NCBI RefSeq assembly: GCF_015182315.1
Contig: NZ_PRDL01000001.1
Location: 3,676,001 to 3,740,000 of the forward strand
DNA length: 64,000 nt
Direction: 5' to 3'
Origin: Cellvibrio polysaccharolyticus
GTDB taxonomy: Bacteria > Pseudomonadota > Gammaproteobacteria > Pseudomonadales > Cellvibrionaceae
The notes beneath the pieces are model-generated. The model saw nothing but the letters and a program-made list of their open reading frames with translations. It was not told where the DNA came from and made no database searches. The translations under genes and the position numbers were made by a program. Numbering within the stretch: the stretch's first letter is position 1; the number at the start of each line of letters is the position of its first letter. This document shows, piece by piece, positions 7,672 to 15,158 of the stretch.

Positions 7672-8733
7672 ATGAAAACCACCCCCCACTTCAGCCGCTG
7701 GCTTGCGGTCATGCTGTTAACCTTTTTTACCAGTTCAAGCTGGGCCACTGAACGCTTTCGTGTTGCCTGGTCGCTGTATCCGGCTTACATGCCCTGGGCC
7801 TACGCCAGCGAGGCAGGCATTGTTGATAAGTGGGCAAAAAAATACGGTATCGAAATCGAAGTGGTGCAAATCAACGATTACATTGAAGCCATCAACCAAT
7901 ACAGCGCAGGCAGCTTTGATGTCTGCATGATGGCAACCATGGACGCACTGACCATCCCTGCCGCCGCAGGTGTAGATTCCACCGTGCTGGCGCTGGCCGA
8001 TTACTCGGATGGCAACGATGTCATTATTTTAAAAAATGGCAGCACACTGGCAGATTTGCGCGGTAAAAAAATCAATTTGATTGAATACTCCATCTCGCAC
8101 TATTTTCTTGCCAAAGCGTTGGACAGCGTAGGCATGAGCGAGCGCGATGTGACACTGGTGAATACCTCTGACGCCGACATGGTGGCGCTTTACGCTCAGC
8201 CATCGGTACAAGCGATGGTGACCTGGAACCCCATGGCCAATGAAATTTTAAAACGCGCTGACGCCACCAATATTTATGACTCACGCAACATGCCCGGCGA
8301 AGTCACCGACAGTATTATCGTCAACAGCAAAACCCTGGAAAAACACCCGGAACTTGGCAAAGCACTGGCGGGCGCCTGGTTTGAAACCCTGGCAATCATG
8401 ATGCGCGATGATCCACAAGGCAAAGCCGCTCGGGAAATTATGGCCACAGCTGCCGGTACCGACCTCGCCGGTTACGAAGCGCAATTAACCGCAACCCATA
8501 TGTACACCGATGCCGCTGAACTATCGGCATTGATGGCTGCGAAAACCCTGCAGGAATCCATGACAAGTATTGCCCGCTTTTCATTTGATAAAGGCCTGCT
8601 AGGCAGCGGGGCCCGCTCTGCCGATGCCATAGGCATTACGTATCCTGATGGCAAAATTTATGGCGACAACAACAATATCAAACTGCGTTTCGATAACCGC
8701 TACGTACAAATGGCCGCTGACGGCAAACTGTGA
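7672..8733 (+). CDS. ABC transporter substrate-binding protein, NitT/TauT-like (urea-carboxylase-region type), orphan
   Basis: 353 residues with a Sec signal peptide (hydrophobic core LAVMLLTFFTSSS, cleavage likely after SWA). The mature part begins ERFRVAWSLYPAYMPWAYA and contains QINDYIEAINQYSAG, SISHYFLAKAL, TSDADMVALYA and VTWNPMANEIL. From memory these match the family of putative urea ABC transporter binding proteins found beside urea carboxylase genes, which in many bacteria are guanidine carboxylases. No permease or ATPase gene is nearby, so it must borrow one or act as a sensor. CGGAG upstream supports ATG 7672. Its stop lies just before the oxygenase gene, implying coupled translation. 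Confidence 0.8.
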   Translation: MKTTPHFSRWLAVMLLTFFTSSSWATERFRVAWSLYPAYMPWAYASEAGIVDKWAKKYGIEIEVVQINDYIEAINQYSAGSFDVCMMATMDALTIPAAAGVDSTVLALADYSDGNDVIILKNGSTLADLRGKKINLIEYSISHYFLAKALDSVGMSERDVTLVNTSDADMVALYAQPSVQAMVTWNPMANEILKRADATNIYDSRNMPGEVTDSIIVNSKTLEKHPELGKALAGAWFETLAIMMRDDPQGKAAREIMATAAGTDLAGYEAQLTATHMYTDAAELSALMAAKTLQESMTSIARFSFDKGLLGSGARSADAIGITYPDGKIYGDNNNIKLRFDNRYVQMAADGKL

Positions 8734-8756
8734 TGCAAACAAAACCGGAAACCGCC

Positions 8757-9788
8757 ATGAGCAATCAAACCGCAGTGAATAATGTACCCACCATTGATGT
8801 AAGCCCGCTTATCGCTGGCGCAACACATGCCCATTACCAAACCACCGTGGAACAACTGGCAAGTGCCGCCCACCAGGTTGGCTTTGCCCAACTGGTGGGG
8901 CACAACCTGCAAGAAAAACACCTGCAACTACTGGAGATGACCAAGCGATTTTTCGCGCTGCCGATGGAGGAAAAAATGAAAGCCTATATCGGCAACTCAA
9001 ACAACCATCGCGGTTATGTTCCTTTCGGAGAAGAAGTGATGGCATCCGGCATTCCGGACACCAAAGAAGCCTTTGATCTATCACTGGACTTGCCAGCAAA
9101 TCATCCGTCTGTCACCGCCGGTGCGCATTTGCTCGGCCCCAACCAATGGCCGCAACTGGAGGGTTTTAAAGAAGCCGTAATGGCCTACTACGATGCCGTG
9201 TTTGCATTGGGTAAAAATATTTTTCGCGCCTTTGCTATAGGCCTGGGGCAAGACCCGGAATTGTTTTTACGCTACGTAACCACACCCCCATCGCAATTAC
9301 GATTAATCCATTACCCGCACAACGAAGCCGCAGTAGATCGCCCAGGCATTGGTGAACACACGGATTACGAATGTTTTACGCTACTCAAACCAACCGCACC
9401 CGGACTGGAAATTTTTAACACCGCAGGCGAATGGGTTCCTGTTCCTTATAACCCGGATGCGCTGGTATTAAATATTGGTGATTTGTTGCAGCTGTGGACC
9501 AATGGCTATTACGTTGCCACCAGCCACCGGGTGAGAAAAGTAAAAGAAGAACGCTACGCGTTTCCGTTATTTTTTACCGTGGATTATTTTACCGAGGTAA
9601 AACCGCTGGAAGCATTTACAAAGCCGGGAGATGCGCCTGTAGCGGGTGTGGTTTCCGGTGAACATTTGCGCGCGCAAACCATGCAGAGCTTTCAATATAT
9701 GTTGAAACGGTTGAAAAACGGCGAAGCCACCTTACCGGACGGCGCACTGCCCTATTACTCATTGGGGCGTGAAGCAAGCACTCTGTAA
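8757..9788 (+). CDS. 2-oxoglutarate/Fe(II)-dependent oxygenase, isopenicillin N synthase family
   Basis: 343 residues with the N-terminal DIOX_N-type region (PTIDVSPLI, then VGFAQLVGHN) and a C-terminal double-stranded beta-helix. The facial triad is His201-x-Asp203 (GEHTDYECF) and His257 (ATSHRVRKV); Arg266 in ERYAFPLFF is the expected 2-oxoglutarate carboxylate ligand. Members hydroxylate, desaturate or fragment small molecules, including ethylene-forming enzyme and plant homoarginine hydroxylase, which release guanidine. A guanidino or amino-nitrogen substrate here is inference drawn from the neighbouring binding protein. Starts at 8730 (GTG) or 8733 (ATG overlapping the upstream stop) are possible; 8757 has a GGA at good spacing. 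Confidence 0.85.
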   Translation: MSNQTAVNNVPTIDVSPLIAGATHAHYQTTVEQLASAAHQVGFAQLVGHNLQEKHLQLLEMTKRFFALPMEEKMKAYIGNSNNHRGYVPFGEEVMASGIPDTKEAFDLSLDLPANHPSVTAGAHLLGPNQWPQLEGFKEAVMAYYDAVFALGKNIFRAFAIGLGQDPELFLRYVTTPPSQLRLIHYPHNEAAVDRPGIGEHTDYECFTLLKPTAPGLEIFNTAGEWVPVPYNPDALVLNIGDLLQLWTNGYYVATSHRVRKVKEERYAFPLFFTVDYFTEVKPLEAFTKPGDAPVAGVVSGEHLRAQTMQSFQYMLKRLKNGEATLPDGALPYYSLGREASTL

Positions 9789-9977
9789 GTTTGCCGCTTG
9801 GCTGCTTGCTTGAAAGACCGTCGAGCCACTCTCCATGAAGGGCTGAATCCAGCGCAACATAAGAACCGTTGGCTCGGCGGTGTTACAGGGTTGGAGTGCG
9901 CTGACATCAAACATACTTCGTGCGCACGAATATTAATGCCTGTCTGAGCCAGGCAACCTGATGGCAAATACCCAAAT

Positions 9978-10196
9978 TTATTTCACAAGCATCGTTTGGG
10001 AAAACACATCTTCAAATATCGGGCGAAGCGAATCCGCTTTCTTCCAGGCCATTTCATGAAAGAAATAAGCAACCGTGTTAATGGCAGGTTCAACCAGCGC
10101 AATGGCACCGCCCACTACCACACTACCGGTCAGGGCGTAGCCCACACAAAAAGCCACGGTGAGATGGACAAGCGCAAAAGAAGCAGTTTTAGCCAT
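9978..10196 (-). CDS. DUF2061 small membrane protein
   Basis: A 72-residue protein with the DUF2061 pattern: SFALVHLTVAFCVGYALTG forms one membrane segment, VVVGGAIALVEPAINTVAYF the second, then FFHEMAWKKAD. Family members are inner-membrane proteins of unknown function. The C terminus is short and polar. It is encoded alone, between the oxygenase gene (convergent) and a CYTH gene on the same strand. Confidence 0.8.
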   Translation of the reverse strand: MAKTASFALVHLTVAFCVGYALTGSVVVGGAIALVEPAINTVAYFFHEMAWKKADSLRPIFEDVFSQTMLVK

Positions 10197-10322
10197 GGTA
10201 TTAACCCCGAAAACGTCTGGAAATCAGAACATGGCTCTTATACTAGGCTCGCCTGTAGCATAACCAAAGAAAATTGACTGAATGGATTTGATAGCCAATA
10301 ACTATGCAAGCATTTGCAGCGA

Positions 10323-10778
10323 CTACCACTGCGACCAGGGATGCCTTACCAGGCTCGCATTGTAATAACGCGCATCGCTGGTAACTTCTTCACCGACCCA
10401 GTCCGGTCGAGGGAAATCCGCATCTTCTGAAGGCAGCTCAATCTCGGCAACTACCAGCCCGGCATTCGCCCCGAGAAACTCATCCACCTCCCACACAAAA
10501 TTCGCTGCCGGAATCTTGCGGCGATACTTCTCAATCAACGGCTGCTCACACATCGCCAGCAACGCTTTGCCATCAGCCAGCGGAATCGGATACTCAAACT
10601 CCTGTCGACTAAAACCCTGCGTCTCGCCCTTGATCGTCAAAAATGCCTCATCCCCGGCCACCCGCACACGCACCGTCCGCGACTTTTCCGTACTCAAATA
10701 ACCCTGCGCAAAATACACCGCTGGCGCTTCGCGCCAGGTGTCGCCTGCCACCAAAAATTTTCGCTCTATCTCTACCAC
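10323..10778 (-). CDS. CYTH-domain protein, probable inorganic triphosphatase
   Basis: About 151 residues. The N-terminal VEIERKFLV gives the ExExK signature of CYTH/triphosphate tunnel metalloenzymes (Glu3, Glu5, Lys7); further strands supply basic pairs (RTVRVRV, FLTIKGET, EKYRRKIP) and acidic ones (WEVDEF, AEIELPSED) lining the tunnel. The single-domain size fits NeuTTM/ygiF-like short triphosphatases that hydrolyse tripolyphosphate. The start is set at the second of two tandem GTG codons: GGAGGA lies 8 bases upstream, and an upstream TTG would itself overlap that ribosome-binding site. It is a single gene, convergent with nothing nearby. Confidence 0.8.
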   Translation of the reverse strand: MVEIERKFLVAGDTWREAPAVYFAQGYLSTEKSRTVRVRVAGDEAFLTIKGETQGFSRQEFEYPIPLADGKALLAMCEQPLIEKYRRKIPAANFVWEVDEFLGANAGLVVAEIELPSEDADFPRPDWVGEEVTSDARYYNASLVRHPWSQW

Positions 10779-11042
10779 CACAAAATCCTCCAAAATAGTT
10801 AGCCCTTACTTGGCACAAAAAAATAAACCTTTATTAAAAAGAATAAAATTTAAGCAACTTTAAATGCACGATCTATGGCATTTTTTTCAACAATGGCTTT
10901 AAATACTTCAAAAAGATAAACAAGGGACGTCACGGTTTGACACACCACCGAAACCGGGAAACCCAATAAATACCGGATCTTAAACCTACTTTTATAAAAC
11001 ATTAAACATATAAGGCTGGCAGACAGCCGTAAGGAATATCCT

Positions 11043-11411
11043 ATGGCAAGGAGACCTGATGGGCTAAAAACCCTAATCAAGGTGGTTAAAACCATTAATA
11101 AAGCGCAAAAACAAGCGGAGCAGGCCCGGCAGCGCAGTATTAGAGAAAAAGACAAAGCAGAGCAAGCTCAGCAGCGTGCCCAACAACGGGTTCAACAGCA
11201 GAAGACGCGCGAAGTAAGCCAGCGCATCAAACAAGCAGAAAAAGCATTCTACCTAAGCGAAAGAGAAAAATCTCAAGCTCAAAAAAACCAAATCAAGGAG
11301 AACAACAAGGCAATTAAAGATGAACTAGAAATGGCAAAGCGATCCTATGAAGAGAGAATTGAAGAAAGACGTTTGGCCAAAAACAATATAATGGATAAAT
11401 TTTTGAGATAA
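11043..11411 (+). CDS. Small coiled-coil protein upstream of DUF4041/GIY-YIG gene
   Basis: 122 residues, almost entirely charged helix: after a short basic N terminus (MARRPDGLKTLIKVVK) come long heptad-like runs rich in Gln, Arg, Lys and Glu (residues 20-115). No membrane segment, enzymatic motif or recognised domain is seen. AAGGAA precedes the ATG. It is separated by 4 bases from the next gene, so the two are almost certainly cotranscribed and may form a complex through their coiled coils (inference). The local base composition is clearly AT-richer than the neighbouring core genes, pointing to horizontal acquisition. Confidence 0.65.
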   Translation: MARRPDGLKTLIKVVKTINKAQKQAEQARQRSIREKDKAEQAQQRAQQRVQQQKTREVSQRIKQAEKAFYLSEREKSQAQKNQIKENNKAIKDELEMAKRSYEERIEERRLAKNNIMDKFLR

Positions 11412-11415
11412 CAAA

Positions 11416-12891
11416 ATGGATATAATTTTAGCTCTCGCATTTAGTATTGGCTGTATTGTAACCACCCACTTTCTAACACGGAACAGTCTTAATAAAAGAA
11501 TAGGGGAATTTAAAAACATAAAAGAGGCAGTAGACTCAATATCTTTAAGAAAAGCAGAATCTGACATAGCACTTAACGAAACTCTAAAAAAAATCGAAGA
11601 GTCCAGCACTCAACTTGGAAAACTGGACTTGGAGACAAAAGAGCTACAAGACCTGAAAAAAACATCTCACCAACTAAGAGATGATTTTTTCCGCAACGAA
11701 GCCTCACTGATTGATATAAATAATTTAATCGAAAAGCAAAATAGCCAAGCACAGGAATCCAAAAACTCATTGCAAGCGCTAATGGGAAAAATAGATCTTT
11801 ATAGCCGGCTAGATAATTTTGTAGAACATGGGCACTTTGAAACGCCTGAATATCTATTTGAAACAAGTGAGCGCTTTTCAGCAAGAATCAAAGTAATCAG
11901 AGAAAACCAAAAAATTTTGATCCAGAGTGGGCTAGCCATCACCGGCCCCAATATTCCCCGCATTACTGGAGACAAGGTCTTTGACAAGAGAATCATTGAC
12001 GGGCAAATGAAGCTGACTCTTCGCACATTCAATATTGAGTGCGACTTATTAATAGCTAAAGTAGCACCATCGAACTTTCAAAGAACTCTGGACAGAATTG
12101 AAAAGCTGGCAAATGATTTGGAGAAATTGACGGCATCTCTGCGCTGCGGCATCAGCAACGAATATGTAACATTAAAGTATGAAGAGTGCGGCGTTCAATA
12201 TCAGTACACACTTAAGAAAAAAGATGAACAGGAAGAGCAAAAACTCATCAGAGAACAAATGAGGGAGGAGGCAAGGATTGAAAAAGAATATCGCGAGGCA
12301 TTAATCGCAGCGGAAAGAGAAGAAAAGCTCTATCGAGATTTGCTTGAAAAAGCCCGGACTGAGCTCAACACATCATCACATGAAGAAAGAGCCGCAGCAG
12401 AAGCAAGAATAGCAGAGCTGGAGCGACAACTGGCTGAAGCAGAAGCCAAGGAGCAGAGAGCTAAAAGTCTTGCAGAACAAACCCGCCGCGGCCACGTGTA
12501 CGTCATTAGCAACGTAGGTTCTTTTGGAGAAAACGTATATAAAATTGGCATGACAAGAAGACTGGATCCAATGGATCGCGTGAGGGAACTAGGGGATGCT
12601 AGCGTACCATTTTCATTTGATGTTCATGCAATCATTTTTACGGATGATGCACCAACGATGGAAGCAGCATTACACAGGAAATTTAATCATCACCGTGTTA
12701 ACGCAGTAAATCTACGTAAAGAATTTTTCCGGGTAGAACTCGAAAAAATCCGGGATGCTGTAGCTGAAATAGATGGAGAAAATCTGGACTTCAAAACCAC
12801 AATCGTGGCTGAAGAGTATTTTGAAAGCAAAAGATTACGAGAGACAAAGAGTCTGCAACCAGAGAAGCGAGAAGCTTTCGATACAGTTTAA
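11416..12891 (+). CDS. DUF4041 / GIY-YIG (T5orf172, MUG113) nuclease-like protein
   Basis: 491 residues. An N-terminal hydrophobic segment (IILALAFSIGCIVTTHF, residues 3-19) could anchor it. Residues 25-130 are coiled coil, about 135-260 fit a DUF4041 domain (including YSRLDNFVEHGHFETPEY and ARIKVIRENQK), 270-355 are a second long coiled coil, and about 359-450 are a T5orf172-type GIY-YIG domain: GHVYVISN, YKIGMTRR, DRVREL, then the conserved EAALHRKF and REFFRV. Arg and Glu expected at the nuclease site are present. Proteins of this build occur in phages and variable genomic islands; a defence or DNA-processing role is plausible but unproven. Confidence 0.8.
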   Translation: MDIILALAFSIGCIVTTHFLTRNSLNKRIGEFKNIKEAVDSISLRKAESDIALNETLKKIEESSTQLGKLDLETKELQDLKKTSHQLRDDFFRNEASLIDINNLIEKQNSQAQESKNSLQALMGKIDLYSRLDNFVEHGHFETPEYLFETSERFSARIKVIRENQKILIQSGLAITGPNIPRITGDKVFDKRIIDGQMKLTLRTFNIECDLLIAKVAPSNFQRTLDRIEKLANDLEKLTASLRCGISNEYVTLKYEECGVQYQYTLKKKDEQEEQKLIREQMREEARIEKEYREALIAAEREEKLYRDLLEKARTELNTSSHEERAAAEARIAELERQLAEAEAKEQRAKSLAEQTRRGHVYVISNVGSFGENVYKIGMTRRLDPMDRVRELGDASVPFSFDVHAIIFTDDAPTMEAALHRKFNHHRVNAVNLRKEFFRVELEKIRDAVAEIDGENLDFKTTIVAEEYFESKRLRETKSLQPEKREAFDTV

Positions 12892-12931
12892 ACTGCATTA
12901 ATAACCCCGAAAAAACCGAACCTTGGGATCA

Positions 12932-12955
12932 GCCCCCTTAATAGATAAGGGGGGC
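12932..12955. terminator. GC-rich hairpin after the GIY-YIG gene
   Basis: GCCCCCTTA and TAAGGGGGGC form a stable stem with a short ATAGA loop 41 bases beyond the stop codon. No T run follows on either strand, so termination would need to be non-canonical. The remaining sequence up to 13068 shows no other feature. Confidence 0.35.
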
Positions 12956-13068
12956 ACCCATCAAGCAACATTGTACCCGGAAAGCCATATCAACACCCAA
13001 GGTAGTGTCCTTGTAATCCTTGCAGCCTCAGCGACTACTACTCTTGTTACGACTAACCTATTTTTGAT

Positions 13069-14220
13069 CTAATCGATGTCGTGCAACCTGATAATTTCAA
13101 TCCATGAAGGATTTTGTCCGGCAGCAATACGTTGCACTGCTTCAAGCTCGCCAGTTTCTGCATTAATGCTGTAAATACTGGCGTGATCAGATTTTTGCCC
13201 CACAACTACAAGGTGGCGGCCGTCCGGGGATATTTGAAATGCACGAGGCTGCGTTTCGGTTTTCCATTTTCCTATCGGTGTTATGCGCCCGCTTTTTTTG
13301 TTCAGCCGAAAGCCGGACATTTCACCGCTCGTGCGCTCGCTGGCGTAGAGAAAATTTCCGTCCGGTGTTAGATGAATATCGGCAGCCCAGGGCTTTGTGG
13401 CCGAACCAGCCCCCAACAGAGCATGATTTTCCAGGTGCGAGCTTTTGCCGCTGATGGGGTTGCGTTTGAGCACATGAATGCGGGCATCCAGCTCGCCAAT
13501 TACATACCAGTACTTTTCGTCAGCCGATGCCACAAAATGTCGTGGGCCAGCACCCTGTGGAAAAGTCGCAGCGAGACGGGTTTCTGTTGCCTGCGCTTTA
13601 CCGGAAACGAGTGAACTGAAACGAAAAAAATCCAGCCGGTCTTCGCCCAGCACCGACAGATAAACAAACCGATTGCGGCTGTCTGCCGTAATTTGATGCG
13701 GATGTTTGCCTGTTGCAAAAATGCGGGGAGGAACTTCCGGAATACCCGCATCATTTAACGAGTGAACACTGATTTTGTTACCGCCGTAAGAAGCCGCAAA
13801 AAGATAACGCCCGCTCGAATCAACAGAAATATTTGCCATGCTGTCGACCAATGGCGTAACCGCTTTTGGCGATAAACGCCCATTGGCAGGGTCAATATCG
13901 AGAACCAGCAAGCGATAAGGTTCTGAACGAATCGCGACGTATAAGCGGCGATTATCTGGTGACAATGCCATTGGCATAACGGTGCCTTTTACAGCATAAC
14001 GCTGCAATAACAGCGGCTCATCAGTGTCGTTATTCAATTGAAAAACAGCGATATCTTGCGAGTCGGCATTTGCGATATAAATTATTGTTTTTGCGAAAGC
14101 TGCCGGGTTGAGCAATAACAAAAACAAGACAGCCGCATAAACGCCTGCGCCAGAAAATAACCGGGCATAGCGTTTCGCACCCGGCCTGAAGAGCTTCAAT
14201 TTACAAGACACATCAATCAC
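13069..14220 (-). CDS. Exported beta-propeller lactonase (6-phosphogluconolactonase / YbhE family)
   Basis: 383 residues of the lactonase (Pgl, YbhE-type) seven-bladed propeller family: repeated blades such as MALSPDNRRLYVAI, SVDSSGRYLFAASYGG, HQITADSRNRFVYLS, HLTPDGNFLYASER and FQISPDGRHLVVVGQ. It has an N-terminal basic region and hydrophobic core (YAAVLFLLLLNPAAFA), i.e. a signal peptide, whereas cytosolic E. coli Pgl has none. That suggests a periplasmic sugar-lactone role rather than the pentose phosphate pathway. The GTG start at 14220 is uncertain; a second in-frame GTG lies three codons later. It is single and convergent with the GIY-YIG gene. Confidence 0.8.
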   Translation of the reverse strand: MIDVSCKLKLFRPGAKRYARLFSGAGVYAAVLFLLLLNPAAFAKTIIYIANADSQDIAVFQLNNDTDEPLLLQRYAVKGTVMPMALSPDNRRLYVAIRSEPYRLLVLDIDPANGRLSPKAVTPLVDSMANISVDSSGRYLFAASYGGNKISVHSLNDAGIPEVPPRIFATGKHPHQITADSRNRFVYLSVLGEDRLDFFRFSSLVSGKAQATETRLAATFPQGAGPRHFVASADEKYWYVIGELDARIHVLKRNPISGKSSHLENHALLGAGSATKPWAADIHLTPDGNFLYASERTSGEMSGFRLNKKSGRITPIGKWKTETQPRAFQISPDGRHLVVVGQKSDHASIYSINAETGELEAVQRIAAGQNPSWIEIIRLHDID

Positions 14221-14335
14221 CCGACATACGCAGACAAAGTTTGCCCGTTAACGTGAAAAGCACTGGAGATTGAACACTGGAAAGCCACACAGGGCTTCCG
14301 TTGATTCCACTCCAGTCTTTGCTTTTTTGGTGCAT

Positions 14336-14368
14336 AAAAAACCCCGAGAGCAGCGCTTTCGGGGTTTT
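14336..14368 (-). terminator. Rho-independent terminator of ssb
   Basis: Read on the minus strand, ACCCCGA and TCGGGGT form a stem around a 10-base loop, followed by TTTTTT. It lies just after the ssb stop codon. Confidence 0.85.
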
Positions 14369-14404
14369 CGGAAGTTACTTTACCAACGCAACCGGAGCCT
14401 ACCG

Positions 14405-15046
14405 TTAAAACGGGATATCATCATCAAAACTGTCAAAACCGGCTGGCGATTGTGACGGGTTGTTTTGAGGGTTGGATGGCTGCTGGTTGAAGCCGCCCTG
14501 GTTGAAATTGTTGTTGGGGTTGCTGTTGTTCTGGTTAAAGTTGTTACCAGCGCCCTGGTTGTTGTAGCCACCTTGTTGTGGTGGCTGCTGGGCGTAACCG
14601 CCCTGTCCGCCTGGCGCCGGTGCAGCCGGGCGTTGTTGTGGTTGCTGGTTGTAGCCGCCATTGTCGCCACCAAACCCGGCGCCGGCGTTGCCGCCTTCAT
14701 TGCGGCCACCGAGCATTTGCATGGTGCCGGTAACATCAACAACAATCTCTGTGGAATAACGATCGGTGCCGTCCTGCGCTTGCCATTTACGGGTGCGCAG
14801 TGCGCCTTCAATATAAACCTGTGAACCTTTACGCAGGTATTCACCGGCAATTTCTGCCAGCTTGCCAAAGAATACAACACGGTGCCATTCGGTACGCTCT
14901 TGCGGTTGGCCGGTGTTTTTGTCTTTCCAGCTTTCAGAGGTGGCAATGCTGATGTTGGTGACTGCACCGCCGGAAGGCATGTATTTAACTTCCGGGTCTT
15001 GCCCGACGTTGCCAACCAGAATTACTTTATTAATACCTCGAGCCAT
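14405..15046 (-). CDS. ssb: Single-stranded DNA-binding protein
   Basis: SSB coats single-stranded DNA in replication, recombination and repair. The OB-fold is at residues 1-110 (MARGINKVILVGNVGQDPEV, then EWHRVVFFGKLAEIAGEYL), followed by a Gly/Asn/Gln/Pro-rich disordered linker and the acidic tip DDDIPF, which binds partner proteins. The length is 213 residues; the linker is longer and more Asn-rich than in E. coli (178). AGAGGA upstream supports ATG 15046. It sits downstream of the YajR-like transporter, in the order ssb-MFS-uvrA known from pseudomonads. Confidence 0.96.
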   Translation of the reverse strand: MARGINKVILVGNVGQDPEVKYMPSGGAVTNISIATSESWKDKNTGQPQERTEWHRVVFFGKLAEIAGEYLRKGSQVYIEGALRTRKWQAQDGTDRYSTEIVVDVTGTMQMLGGRNEGGNAGAGFGGDNGGYNQQPQQRPAAPAPGGQGGYAQQPPQQGGYNNQGAGNNFNQNNSNPNNNFNQGGFNQQPSNPQNNPSQSPAGFDSFDDDIPF

Positions 15047-15158
15047 TGCTGCAATCCTCTTTTTCGGGCGATGTCGTTGCATCGCCATTCAATTTTACAT
15101 GCGCCGTAGAAACGGAACACATTTGTGTAATACCAACTACCGGGAATACCCGAAAGCG

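Noticed and set aside
9755..9967. 70-codon minus-strand frame overlapping the oxygenase end
   Set aside because: No domain features or plausible ribosome-binding site, and it overlaps a well-supported gene.
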